Shown one piece after another: positions 8,772 to 20,355 of a stretch of 64,000 nt of DNA. Both the position numbers and the translations under genes were made by a program. Below the pieces are notes generated by a model that was given only the letters and a program-made list of their open reading frames with translations, searched no databases and was not told where the DNA came from. This DNA comes from Oceanidesulfovibrio indonesiensis. GTDB lineage: Bacteria; Desulfobacterota; Desulfovibrionia; Desulfovibrionales; Desulfovibrionaceae. The stretch spans positions 57,715 through 121,714 of the forward strand of contig NZ_QMIE01000014.1 of the NCBI RefSeq assembly GCF_007625075.1. The letters run 5' to 3'. The number at the start of each line of letters is the position of its first letter. Within the stretch, counting starts at the first letter, position 1.

Positions 8772-10497
8772 ATGAGCCGGGACGACGTGGCCGAAGTCAA
8801 GGCGCGCACGAGCCTCATGGAACTCGTGAAGCGTTTCGCCGATGTGCGCCGGGTGGGCAACCGCTGGATGGCGCCGTGCCCGTTCCACCAGGAAACCAAG
8901 CCGTCCTTTTCCATCAACGAGGAAGAGGGCTTCTACTACTGCTTCGGTTGCCAGGCCGCCGGCGACGTCATCGATTTTTACTGCCGGGTGCACGGCCTGG
9001 AGTTTCGCGAAGGCCTGGAGCAGCTCGCCCTGGAGGCCGGGGTGGAGCTTTCCCGCAGCCCGCAGGCCGCGGACCCGAAGGCGCAGCAGAAACGCCAGTT
9101 CCGCCGCCGGGCCGTTGATATTTACGAGCTGGCAGCCGGTTACTATCGGCAGTCGCTTTTCAGCCAGCACGGCGCCGAGTGCCGGGAGTACCTGAAAGGA
9201 CGCGGCCTGACCAAGGAGACGGTGACAGCCTTCGGACTGGGCTACGCGCCGGAAGGGTGGCAGAATCTCCACGATTTTCTGCGGTCCAGGAAAGTGAACA
9301 TCGCCGACGCGGTGGAATGCGGGCTCCTGGTGAAAAACGACCGCGGCCGGCTGTACGACCGCTTTCGCGGCCGGCTCATGTTTCCGATTCAGGATTTGTC
9401 CGGAAAGGTCATTGCCTTTGGCGGCAGAATACTTATCTCTTCTGATCGTGAGCCGAAGTATATCAACTCCAGCGATTCGGCCCTGTACAAGAAAGGGGAG
9501 CACCTGTTCGGGCTCAACGTGGCGCGGCGGGCCATTTCGGTAACGCGCTCGGCGCTGATCACGGAAGGGTACATGGACGTGCTCACCCTGCACCAGTACG
9601 GCTACGAGAACGCATGCGGCGTGCTGGGCACGGCGCTTACCCCGGACCAGATTCGCCGGCTCTCGGGGTTTTGCTCGTTGGTGGAATGTATTTTCGACGG
9701 CGACCGCGCCGGCCGGCAGGCCGCGTTGCGTAGTGCGGAGATGCTGCTTTCCGCCGGGCTCAAGTGCCGCGTGCTCATTTTGCCGGAAAGCGAGGACGTG
9801 GACAGCCTGCTGCAGAAGCAGGGAACCGAGGCTTTCGAGGCGGTGCGCAACGACGCGCCCGACGGACTGGAATTTTGCATGGACACCATTCGGCGCGATC
9901 GTTCTCCTAAGGAAATCGTGCAATGGGCGATACAGTTTGTGACCAATTTGAACGATCCCGAACTCGCGGCGTTTTACGCCACACGGATAATGCATGGTCT
10001 TGGGCTCTCCGAGGAGGAATTACGGCCTGCCCTCGCCTCGCACAGCGAAAAGCGGGGAGGCAAGAAACCGAGCCTCACGAAGAGCGTCCCAAAAGCCATG
10101 TCGATCCAGGCAAAACGAGAAAGACACCTGCTCCAATTCGCGCTTTGCTTCCCCCAGCATATTCCGCTGCTCTGCGAGCGGGGGGCGGATCGCGCCTTCG
10201 CCACCAGCCGGGGAAGAGCCCTCTGGGAAAAATTGATCGACTACGGTCATGCGGGGGTTTCTGCATACCTGGACGAAGGGGAGAAGCGCTTTTTTACGGA
10301 ATGCCGCATGGAACGGGAATATCTCGCGGCGGACGAACAGAAGCTTCTGGAGGAGGTGCTCGACAGCCTCCAGACCATGGCCGAGCAGGCCAAACGCCGG
10401 GAAATCCAGAAGCGGCTGCGCAACCACGCCGGCCACGGCGCACACGATCCCATCGAGGATCTGCGCGCCTTGCAACAGACGTTAGGCACAGGGAGGA

Positions 10498-10511
<14 letters not shown>
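8772..10511 (+). CDS. dnaG: DNA primase
   Basis: A 579-residue primase that lays RNA primers for replication with the DnaB helicase. The N-terminal zinc ribbon has C36, H39, C57 and C60 (CPFH...CFGC). The RNA polymerase and Toprim core follows (GGRIL at about residue 217, the acidic [14 protein letters not shown] at about residues 263-276, and [11 protein letters not shown] at about residue 313). The C-terminal helicase-binding region is about residues 430-579. It is the fourth gene of the operon, and its end overlaps the start of rpoD by 14 bp, implying translational coupling. Confidence 0.97.
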
Positions 10512-12267
<1,756 letters not shown>

Positions 12268-12293
12268 TCAGACGCTTTCCCCAGTCTGTTGCC

Positions 12294-12329
12294 AAACGCG
12301 GCGTTCGCTTCATAGCGGGCGCCGCGTTT
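12294..12329 (+). terminator. Rho-independent terminator after rpoD
   Basis: AAACGCGGCG (12294-12303) pairs with CGCCGCGTTT (12320-12329) over a 16-nt loop, followed by GTTATTTC. It closes the rpsU to rpoD operon. Confidence 0.7.
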
Positions 12330-12447
12330 GTTATTTCGAAGTATTGACGCGGTTATCGAAATGCACGTATTGAGAAAGTGAACAGTGGACAAGATTCCGC
12401 AGTTTTCCTGAAATGGAGCGGCATTTCAACAGCTTGCCGGGCGGATC

Positions 12448-13506
12448 ATGAAAAAGGACCAACGAGCCCCGCTGCGAACCCACTGCGACTTCTGCTCCAA
12501 CGGCGAGAAGATCTGCGAGACATTGGACAAAGCCGGCGTGCCGGCCGACGGCCGGTGGCGCACTCTCATGCTCTACATGCGTGGCATGCAGGAGTACGAG
12601 TTCCTGCCAGACCAGCAGAAAGCGCGTCTTCAGAGTCTGGTGCTCGACACTCTCCGGCGACAGGACTTTTCTGAAGAAAGCTACCGCGCCATCCTGCGCA
12701 CCAAGCAGGAGATCATCCACGAATCCACGCAACTGCACCTGCAATCCGCTTTGCAGAAAACAGCCAGGCTCGTGAACGAGTTCGGCGAGTTGCTCATGAA
12801 GCGCAAGCAGGAGGTAGAACGCCTGGGCAACAAGGCCGTCTCGCTCATCGCTTCGGAAGAATACGACCCGGAGGACCTCGTGGGGCGCATCCGTTCGTCT
12901 TTTCAGGATGTGGTTACGGCCATGGAGAAGGACGCCAGCCATCTGAGCGAACTTTCGCGCACGGATTCGCTCACCGGCATCGCCAACCGCCGCGTTTTCG
13001 ATGAGGAACTGGCCGAGGCATGCTTTGTCTGGAGCACTCTGGGACACCCATTCTCGCTGATCATGCTCGACATCGACCATTTCAAGCACTTCAACGACAC
13101 GTATGGTCACCGCATAGGCGATCAGGCGCTGACGACCGTGGCCTCGCTGCTCAAGGAGTATGGCAAACAGTTCGAGGCGGAGAGTGAAAGTCCTTTTATC
13201 CCGGCGCGATATGGTGGCGAGGAGTTCGCGGTCATCTTGCCCGGCGCGGCACTGGACGACGCCATGGACGCAGCCGAGGCGATTCTGGGAAAAATACGCA
13301 CTTACGGCTTCATCATCCGTGATGCCGGCGGCGCCGTCATCGACCGGAACATCCGTCTCACGGTAAGCGCCGGCGTGGCCGAAGCCCTGCCGGAGTGGAC
13401 CGGCAACATCGCGGAACGCGTCCTCGACGCGGCTGACAAGGCGCTCTACACGGCCAAGCGAGAAGGACGGAACCGCGCCCGCCAGTATATAGAAGGAATG
13501 ATGTGA
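12448..13506 (+). CDS. Diguanylate cyclase (GGDEF domain)
   Basis: A 352-residue predicted cytosolic diguanylate cyclase making cyclic-di-GMP from two GTP. The N-terminal 160 residues are a helical sensory region beginning with a cysteine cluster (C13, C16, C23) that could bind a metal. The GGDEF domain (about residues 168-350) has DSLTGIANRRVFDEEL, the metal-site DIDHFKHFNDTYGH and an intact active site GGEEF at 256-260. The product-inhibition RxxD site expected just before GGEEF is not seen. It is a single gene, convergent with the metallo-beta-lactamase-fold gene. Confidence 0.9.
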   Translation: MKKDQRAPLRTHCDFCSNGEKICETLDKAGVPADGRWRTLMLYMRGMQEYEFLPDQQKARLQSLVLDTLRRQDFSEESYRAILRTKQEIIHESTQLHLQSALQKTARLVNEFGELLMKRKQEVERLGNKAVSLIASEEYDPEDLVGRIRSSFQDVVTAMEKDASHLSELSRTDSLTGIANRRVFDEELAEACFVWSTLGHPFSLIMLDIDHFKHFNDTYGHRIGDQALTTVASLLKEYGKQFEAESESPFIPARYGGEEFAVILPGAALDDAMDAAEAILGKIRTYGFIIRDAGGAVIDRNIRLTVSAGVAEALPEWTGNIAERVLDAADKALYTAKREGRNRARQYIEGMM

Positions 13507-13537
13507 TCCCCATGGATGGGGTCAGGGGCTCGCGTCG

Positions 13538-14398
13538 TCAGAACCTGATGTCTGCGCCAACCCGCAGCGGGTGACAGGATTCGCCGTATATCTTGTCCAG
13601 AACGCGTGTGGCCGGCTTTCCGGTGCAGTGTCCCGGCCGCAGAGTGCGCACTTTGTGGCGGACAAGCGCGGCAATGGTTTGCGTGATGCCTTCGTCCTGG
13701 TCGTCATCCAAGCCCATAAGATGCATGCCGCCGAGCACACACTCGAAGCCGGATGATTCTCCAGGGAGGTCCGCGGTGGCTGTTTGCGCAGCCTCCAGGG
13801 TGTTTGCCATGCCGCTGTGGCAGCAGCCGAGCACAAGCACCCGGCCACGCGCCGTATGCAGCACCAGGCAGGCGTCATCCTGCACAGTGTCGGGCGCAGT
13901 CCCGTCGGCATCGTGAAAAAAACCTGCGGTATGCTCAACGTTGCCCTGCAGTCGCAGAATGTCTGTGATCATGGTGAGCAGCGGCTTGCCCTGCGCATCG
14001 GCCGCCAGAATCCGGGCGCCGCGCACGGGGCGCAACCGGTCCGCTCCGGTCTGAGGCTCACTCCAGCCGATGAAGCGGGCAGGGCGTTCCGACCTGACTG
14101 ACCAGCGAGGCGTCCGGCTTTCCGGATGAGCATGGATGGAGCCGGTGAAGCCGGCATCCAGAAATGCTTCCACGCCGCCGGTGTGGTCGTAGTGGCCGTG
14201 GCTCAACGCGAGCCCCCGGGCCAGGGAAACATCAACGCCGAGAGCGCGGGCATTGCGTGCCGCCAGGTCGCTGGCGCCGGCATCCCAGAGCCAGAGCGAG
14301 CCGTCCTCCAGGTAAATGGCGGCGGAGAAGCCGTGCTCTCCGGCTAGGCCGTCGGGCGAGGGCGTGTTGTCGGACAAAATGATAATGCGTGCAGGCAT
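13538..14398 (-). CDS. Metallo-beta-lactamase-fold hydrolase
   Basis: A 286-residue MBL-fold protein with the metal motif SHGHYDH (H67, H69, D71, H72), a further His in CCHSGMAN (about residue 193), and GGMHLMG (about residue 229). It resembles the MBL subgroup annotated in archaea as dihydropteroate-like synthase and in bacteria as hydrolases of unknown substrate. No signal peptide, so probably cytosolic. The neighbours give no pathway. Reaction not assigned. Confidence 0.8.
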   Translation of the reverse strand: MPARIIILSDNTPSPDGLAGEHGFSAAIYLEDGSLWLWDAGASDLAARNARALGVDVSLARGLALSHGHYDHTGGVEAFLDAGFTGSIHAHPESRTPRWSVRSERPARFIGWSEPQTGADRLRPVRGARILAADAQGKPLLTMITDILRLQGNVEHTAGFFHDADGTAPDTVQDDACLVLHTARGRVLVLGCCHSGMANTLEAAQTATADLPGESSGFECVLGGMHLMGLDDDQDEGITQTIAALVRHKVRTLRPGHCTGKPATRVLDKIYGESCHPLRVGADIRF

Positions 14399-14498
14399 GT
14401 TATGTCCGTATGTGCGAGGGTGTCACTGAATAGTCCTTTGTCTTCCTCGGGGTTTATGGTACCGAGGGCTAAACGCAACCCTCCCCGAGACGTACCCG

Positions 14499-17400
14499 AT
14501 GCATACATTTGATTCCGATGATTCACACAATATACTGAAATTGGCCGCTTCGAAAGACGGCGGCGTCGAGGCCACTGCTCCTGAAAAGGAGGACGCGAAG
14601 AGCGCCCATGCAGCAAACGCCGGGGCCAATCAGGCGACAGCATCGTCCGATTCGACTTCCGGCGCTTCCGCGTTCCACGTCGTGGGATTGGGCGCGTCCG
14701 CCGGAGGATTCGAGGCTCTGGAGCTCTTTTTCCGGAACGTGCCCGAAGATAGCGGCGCAGCGTATGTGGTTGTCCAGCATCTGGCGCCCGACCATCGCAG
14801 CCTGATGGTCGAGCTGCTTTCCAAGCACACCGCAGTTCCCGTGGTCCAGGCCGAGGACGGCATGCCGGTGGAGCCGAACATGGTCTACCTCATCCCGCCG
14901 CGCAAGCTCATGACCATCTTCAACGGACGGCTGTCGCTGTTCGAAAAGGACCCTGACCGCTTCCCCAACTATCCCATCGACATCTTTTTCAATTCCCTGG
15001 CGGAGTCCGTGGGGCAGAACGCCGTGGCCATCGTTCTTTCCGGCACAGGCAGCGACGGAACCCGCGGCGTTCGCGCAGTCAAAGAACACGGCGGCATCGT
15101 CATGGTTCAGGACGTGCACAGCGCCAAGTTCGACGGCATGCCGAGCAACGCCCTGGCCACCGGCCTGGCGGACTATGTGCTCACGCCGGACGCCATGCCG
15201 CGGGAACTCGTGAAATACGCGAGCCACCCGCGGGCCATGACACGCACCGGCGCCGCGCCGGCGCTCAAGGAAGAGGACGGCCGGCTGGACAAGATTTACC
15301 AGATGCTGCTGGCGCGCCACGGCGTGGACTTCTCCCTGTACAAGCAGAACACGTTGATGCGGCGCATCGAACGCCGCCTCGCCGTGACGCAGATCACAAA
15401 GCTCGAAGGCTACATCGATTATCTCAGCCGGAACCCGGCGGAGCAGGAACAGCTTTTCAAGGAATTTCTCATCTGCGTCACCCGCTTCTTTCGTGATCAG
15501 GAAGCCTACGAGATCATCCGCGAGCGGGTCGTTCCTGAAATATTCCGCCAGAAAGGACCGGAGGAAAAGATACGCGTATGGGTGGCGGGCTGCGCAACGG
15601 GCGAGGAGGCGTACTCCCTGGCCATGCTGTTCATGGAGTACAAGAACACGCACGACCGGCGCAACGAGGTCAAGATTTTCGCCACGGATGTGGATTCTGA
15701 CTCCCTCGAATTCGCCAGCGCTGCCATGTACCCGGAAAGCATCGCTGCCGATCTGACCCGGGAACAGCTCCAGCGTTACTTCATTCGCAAGGGCGACCGC
15801 TGCCAGGTAGTCAATCCGCTACGCGAGATGGTCATCTTCGCCAAGCACAACGTGTTTCGCGATCCGCCCTTCAACAAAATCGACCTCGTCGCCTGCCGCA
15901 ATCTGCTTATCTACCTGCAACTGCCGTTGCAGAAACGGGTGTTCCAGCACTTCAACTTTGGTCTGAACCAGAACGGTTTCCTGTTTCTGGGCTCCAGCGA
16001 GACCATCGGCACGTTCACGAATCTGTTCAGTACGTATGATGCGCGCTGGAAGATATACCGCTCCCGGGGCAAGCAGGTGCCCCTGCCTTCGGAAAGCTTT
16101 GCCGTCTCCACGGTGCGGCACAAGCCCTCCAAGCCGGAAACGGTGTTCGAAACCTTCGTTACGGACGTGCAGGACGACCAGCGCAAGACCCTGGCGTCCA
16201 TCTACGAGAAACTTTTCGAGGAGTACGTGCCGGCGTGCTGCGTGGTAAACGAACAGCTGGAACTCGTGCATCTTTCCGGCGACGTGAGCGACTATCTCTC
16301 GCTCAAGCCGGGCGACATCAATCTGAAGATCACGACGCTTGCACGAAAGGAGCTGGCCGTTTCCCTGGAAACCGGCCTGAACAAGGCGCTGCGCGAACGT
16401 ACGCGGGTGCGTTACGATAAAATTCGCACCGGCGACGATGATGCCCGTTCCTGGATAACGCTCATAATCAAACCGTTCATGGACGAGAAATCCAGACAGC
16501 AGATGCTGCTCGTGGTGTTCGAGCGGCACGAAAAGCAGGAATCGGGCGGGGTGCGGGCCAGCCAGGATGATGAGGCGTGTTCGTCGAGCCGGTTTCAGGA
16601 CCTTGAGCACGAGCTCAACTTCACCAAGGAGAATCTCCAGGCGGTCATCGAGGAGCTGGAAACCACCAACGAAGAATTGCAGGCCACCAACGAGGAGTTG
16701 CTGTCCTCCAACGAAGAACTGCAAAGCTCCAACGAGGAACTGCAATCCGTCAACGAAGAACTGGTGACCGTCAACTCCGAGTACCAGTCCAAGATCCACG
16801 AGCTCACCGTTCTCAACAACGACATGGACAACCTGCTCGCCTCCACGGACATCGGCACGGTGTTTCTGGACGACAACCTCACGATTCGGAAGTTCACTCC
16901 CGCGGCGAGCGGGACCATGAACCTGCTGGAGAGCGACATTGGCAGGCCGCTGGCCCATCTCGCCCATAATTTCGAATACGATACGCTGCTTCAGGACTGC
17001 CGCCGCGTGCTCAGCACCAGGCGTCCCCAGGAGAGGGAGGTTCAGCAGAAAAACGGCGACTGGTATCTGCTGCGCATCCGGCCCTACAGGGACGAGACCG
17101 AAGCGGTTTCCGGCGTGGTCCTCAGCTTCGTGGACATCACTGCGCTCAAGAAAAACAGCATGGAGCTCGCAAAGCTCTCCAAGGCCGTGGAACTCAGCCC
17201 TTCCATCATCGCCATTACGGACAGCAAGGGCGTTATCGAGTACGTGAACCAGCGGTTCCAGGAAGTTTCCGGCTACTCCAGGGACGAGGTCATGGGCAAG
17301 ACGCACCGTCTGCTCAAGTCCGGCGAGATGGACGACGAATCCTACGCCGCCATGTGGCGCAGTTTGGAAGCAGGCGAAAGCTGGGAGGGCATTTTCCTCA

Positions 17401-18317
17401 ACAAGCGCAAGGATGGCCGCAACTACTACGAGCACGCGAACATCGTTCCGGTGGAAGACGACGACGGCACGGCGATCCATTACCTCAAAGTCGCCGAGGA
17501 CATTACCGAGCGCAAGAAGGCGCAGGATATGCTCGAGTACTCCCGGCGGCGCATGCTCGACATTCTGGAGAACACCACCGACAGCTTTTTCGAGGTGGAC
17601 GGCCTGTGGCGCTTCACGTTTGTAAACGAAAAAGCCCTGGCCACCTTCGGCAAGAGCCGGCGAGAACTGCTCGGTCGTTCGGTGTGGGCGGCATTTCCGG
17701 AACTCCTCGGCACCATTGTCCAAAAGCGACTTGAGCACGCGCTGGAAGCCATTGGAGGCGTGACCTTCGAGGCGTATATTCCGGAGTGGTGCAAGTGGCT
17801 GGAGTTCCATGCGTTTTCACATTCACGGAAAGGGTTGCTCGATCAGTTCGGCGAGGAGTTGTATCCGGAAAGGCTTTCCGTCTACTTCCGCGACATCACG
17901 CGGTTCAAGGATTCCCGCCAGACCCTGGAGCGTAGCGAAGAACGGTTCCGCACGACAGTCCAGCACGCTCCCGTCGGCATGGTCCAGGTGGATGCTGGCG
18001 GACACTTTCTGCTGATCAACGAGCAGTTCTGCGAGCTTACGGGGTTCACGAGCGAGGAGCTGGAACGGCTCACGTTCCAGGATCTGACTGTGCCGGACGA
18101 TCTGGGCGAGAGCGTGACGCTGTTTCGCAACCTGCTTGCCGGCAAACAGGACAGTTACAGTCTTCGTAAACGGTATCAACGCAAGGACGGCGACGTGGTT
18201 TGGGTGCAGATTTCCGCTTCGGCGGTGCGCGATTCACAAGGAGAGTTCCTGTACGCCATAGGCGTGGTGGACAAGATTGATTGCGAACCAATGGAGTCCG
18301 GGAGCAGGCAGACATGA
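14499..18317 (+). CDS. CheB-CheR-PAS fusion chemotaxis/signalling protein
   Basis: A 1272-residue multidomain protein. CheB methylesterase domain (about residues 58-245): catalytic triad S67 (GASAGG), H94 (QHLAPDH) and D186 (SGTGSDG), with no receiver domain in front. CheR methyltransferase (about residues 260-525): NTLMRRIERRL, SAM site VWVAGCATGEEAYSLAM, CRNLLIYL. Then a coiled coil of seven-residue NEELQ repeats (about residues 722-756) and four PAS-type domains to the C-terminus. It probably both adds and removes methyl groups on receptors, or acts as a PAS-gated scaffold. Its stop overlaps the next kinase start (ATGA), so the pair is translationally coupled. Confidence 0.93.
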   Translation: MHTFDSDDSHNILKLAASKDGGVEATAPEKEDAKSAHAANAGANQATASSDSTSGASAFHVVGLGASAGGFEALELFFRNVPEDSGAAYVVVQHLAPDHRSLMVELLSKHTAVPVVQAEDGMPVEPNMVYLIPPRKLMTIFNGRLSLFEKDPDRFPNYPIDIFFNSLAESVGQNAVAIVLSGTGSDGTRGVRAVKEHGGIVMVQDVHSAKFDGMPSNALATGLADYVLTPDAMPRELVKYASHPRAMTRTGAAPALKEEDGRLDKIYQMLLARHGVDFSLYKQNTLMRRIERRLAVTQITKLEGYIDYLSRNPAEQEQLFKEFLICVTRFFRDQEAYEIIRERVVPEIFRQKGPEEKIRVWVAGCATGEEAYSLAMLFMEYKNTHDRRNEVKIFATDVDSDSLEFASAAMYPESIAADLTREQLQRYFIRKGDRCQVVNPLREMVIFAKHNVFRDPPFNKIDLVACRNLLIYLQLPLQKRVFQHFNFGLNQNGFLFLGSSETIGTFTNLFSTYDARWKIYRSRGKQVPLPSESFAVSTVRHKPSKPETVFETFVTDVQDDQRKTLASIYEKLFEEYVPACCVVNEQLELVHLSGDVSDYLSLKPGDINLKITTLARKELAVSLETGLNKALRERTRVRYDKIRTGDDDARSWITLIIKPFMDEKSRQQMLLVVFERHEKQESGGVRASQDDEACSSSRFQDLEHELNFTKENLQAVIEELETTNEELQATNEELLSSNEELQSSNEELQSVNEELVTVNSEYQSKIHELTVLNNDMDNLLASTDIGTVFLDDNLTIRKFTPAASGTMNLLESDIGRPLAHLAHNFEYDTLLQDCRRVLSTRRPQEREVQQKNGDWYLLRIRPYRDETEAVSGVVLSFVDITALKKNSMELAKLSKAVELSPSIIAITDSKGVIEYVNQRFQEVSGYSRDEVMGKTHRLLKSGEMDDESYAAMWRSLEAGESWEGIFLNKRKDGRNYYEHANIVPVEDDDGTAIHYLKVAEDITERKKAQDMLEYSRRRMLDILENTTDSFFEVDGLWRFTFVNEKALATFGKSRRELLGRSVWAAFPELLGTIVQKRLEHALEAIGGVTFEAYIPEWCKWLEFHAFSHSRKGLLDQFGEELYPERLSVYFRDITRFKDSRQTLERSEERFRTTVQHAPVGMVQVDAGGHFLLINEQFCELTGFTSEELERLTFQDLTVPDDLGESVTLFRNLLAGKQDSYSLRKRYQRKDGDVVWVQISASAVRDSQGEFLYAIGVVDKIDCEPMESGSRQT
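16663..16765 (+). repeat. 21-bp tandem repeat encoding the NEELQ coiled coil
   Basis: About five 21-bp units encode NEELQAT, NEELLSS, NEELQSS, NEELQSV and NEELVTV in frame. Each unit is one heptad, giving a signalling helix between the CheR and PAS parts. DNA identity between units is high (AACGA[AG]GA[AG][CT]TG cores), so unit number could vary by slippage without breaking the frame. Confidence 0.8.
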
Positions 18318-20242
18318 GCAGCAAACCACGCAGACGTGACCAGCACGGTGGCAAGGACTCCCGGTTCGAAGAGTTGCGGCAGAAAGCCGAGGCCCTGGTG
18401 GATGGCCGCGCTACTCCGATCCACGCGGATTCGATCGACGACGTCAAGGAGCTGCTTCACCAGCTCACGGTGTATCAGATCGAACTCGAATTGCAGAACG
18501 AGGAGCTCGTCTCCGCCCAATCCCGCCTGGAAGGTTCGCGCAACAAGTACATCAAGCTCTTTGATTTCGCGCCCACCGCATACTTCACCATCGACGAGGA
18601 CGGACTCATACGCGAGTCGAACCTCGCCGGGTCGCAGCTCCTCGCCGTTGACCGTTCCATCCTCGCCAACAAGCCGTTCATCGCCTACCTCCACACCGAT
18701 TCCCAGAACACGTTCTACAAACACCGCCAGAGCGTACTGCGCGAAGGCATGCAGCAGACGTGCCTGCTCACCATACGACCGCGCACGGGCGGCGAACGCA
18801 TCGTGCGGATGCATTCGGTGCTTGTGGAGGAACTCGTGGCGGAGGATGAGCGGGACCGCGATCTGGACCCTGCTTCCGGCGAAAAAGTGACGTCCGCGGG
18901 GTACATTCTTGCCGCCGCCGAGGACATCACCGACCTGAAACGGACCGAAGAACTGCTCCACCAGGCCAAGCATGCTTCCGAAAAGGCGAACGAGGCCAAG
19001 AGCGAGTTCATGGCCCGCATGAGCCACGAACTTCGCACGCCCCTCAACGGCATCCTCGGCCTGACTCAACTGGTCATCGAATCCGCGCTTGACGCGGAAC
19101 AGCAGTCCAACCTGAGCATGGTGCGCGAGTCGGCCCAGGAACTATTGAGCATCGTCAACGACATCCTCGACGTCTCCAAGGTGGAAATGGGCGTTCTGAG
19201 CCTCAAAAGTTGCGAGTTCTCCCTGCGCCGGGTTGTCCGGGATTGCGCCTCGGCGTTCGAGAACTCCGCGAAGGTCAAAGGAATATACTGCACCACGAAA
19301 ATCGACCCGGAGATCGAGGACGCCTACATCGGCGATCCGTTGCGAATCAAGCAGGTGCTCACCAACCTCATCTCGAACGCCGTCAAGTTCACGCCCAAAG
19401 GCGGCGTGGAAGTCACGGTCAGCCAGGACGTCCAGCAGGCCGTTGCCGGCCGCCATCATCTGCGTTTCGAGGTTCGGGATACAGGAATCGGCATTCCGGA
19501 AGACCTGATCGACCAGATATTCGAGCGGTTTTACCAGGTGGATGGATCTTTTACCCGCTCCTTTGAGGGCACCGGACTCGGCCTGGCCATAGCCAAGAGT
19601 CTGGTGGAGATGATGGAAGGCGTCATCCAGGTACGCAGCGCGCCTGGCAAGGGCAGCGTGTTCACTTTCATCCTGCCTTTGGCTCCCGCTCTGGCCGAAC
19701 GTCCCGCAAGTACAATTCCGGCAACGACGGAAGATGCGATGGTGGACGAGCAACCCGCAGAGCCGGAACAGACGCCTGTCCCACCAGTCTCTGTGTGCGA
19801 GCCGGTCCCCGGTCGGCGCAATCGTCCCGTCCTGCCGCCGCTATCGGTGCTGCTAGCCGAGGACAACGCCGTGAACCAGGCTTTCGCGCAACTCATTCTA
19901 CGCCGGGAAGGGCATGAAGTAGTCACCGTGAGTAACGGCGAGGAGGCCCTGGAGGCCCTGGCACGGCAATCATTCGACGTCGTGCTGATGGACGTGCGCA
20001 TGCCGGGCATGGACGGCGTGGAGGCCACGCGCCGGATACGCGCCGGCGAATCCTATGTGCTGGACGCGGAAATTCCCATAGTGGCCATGACGGCCCACAG
20101 CAGCATCGAGGACAGGGAGCGGTTTCTCAAGGCGGGCATGGACTGCTACGTGTCCAAGCCCATGAACTGGGAGCAGATACTCGAGGCGATGGCGGAAGCC
20201 CTGGATGTCCGGGGGCGAACCCCCGGACACGATTCGGCGTAA
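18314..20242 (+). CDS. PAS hybrid histidine kinase with C-terminal receiver domain
   Basis: A 642-residue cytosolic hybrid sensor kinase. Start chosen at 18314, where ATGA overlaps the stop of the CheB-CheR-PAS gene. A PAS domain lies at about residues 75-195, the dimerisation/phosphoacceptor helix EFMARMSHELRTPLNG has its His at about 238, the HATPase domain at about 330-470 (N-box NLISNAVKFTPKGG, G-boxes DTGIGIPE and GTGLGLAIAKSL), and the receiver (about 515-632) carries the phosphoacceptor Asp at about 560 (VVLMDVRMPG). It has no membrane segments. It is likely to work with the preceding fusion protein. No separate response regulator gene follows. Confidence 0.93.
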   Translation: MSSKPRRRDQHGGKDSRFEELRQKAEALVDGRATPIHADSIDDVKELLHQLTVYQIELELQNEELVSAQSRLEGSRNKYIKLFDFAPTAYFTIDEDGLIRESNLAGSQLLAVDRSILANKPFIAYLHTDSQNTFYKHRQSVLREGMQQTCLLTIRPRTGGERIVRMHSVLVEELVAEDERDRDLDPASGEKVTSAGYILAAAEDITDLKRTEELLHQAKHASEKANEAKSEFMARMSHELRTPLNGILGLTQLVIESALDAEQQSNLSMVRESAQELLSIVNDILDVSKVEMGVLSLKSCEFSLRRVVRDCASAFENSAKVKGIYCTTKIDPEIEDAYIGDPLRIKQVLTNLISNAVKFTPKGGVEVTVSQDVQQAVAGRHHLRFEVRDTGIGIPEDLIDQIFERFYQVDGSFTRSFEGTGLGLAIAKSLVEMMEGVIQVRSAPGKGSVFTFILPLAPALAERPASTIPATTEDAMVDEQPAEPEQTPVPPVSVCEPVPGRRNRPVLPPLSVLLAEDNAVNQAFAQLILRREGHEVVTVSNGEEALEALARQSFDVVLMDVRMPGMDGVEATRRIRAGESYVLDAEIPIVAMTAHSSIEDRERFLKAGMDCYVSKPMNWEQILEAMAEALDVRGRTPGHDSA

Positions 20243-20340
20243 CGGGATGTGTAAAAACGTCAGACTGATGCGTCGTTTCAGACATTTCTGAACAGCCTGC
20301 CGCAATGACAATTTCAACGATCAGGCAGGGTGTATTGCAG
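20240..20340 (-). repeat. Degenerate intergenic repeat, GGCTGTTgAAAA type
   Basis: Read on the minus strand, this gene-free stretch contains GGCAGGCTGTTCAGAAATG followed by a GCGTT/GCATC-like segment. It resembles the repeats at 36104 and 39797, is weaker than them, and sits at the 3' ends of two convergent genes. Confidence 0.4.
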
Positions 20341-20355
20341 GCTGGGTGATTCGGT

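Noticed and set aside
15819..17810. 663-codon antisense frame over the CheB-CheR-PAS gene
   Set aside because: Shadow frame with repeats mirroring the NEELQ coil.
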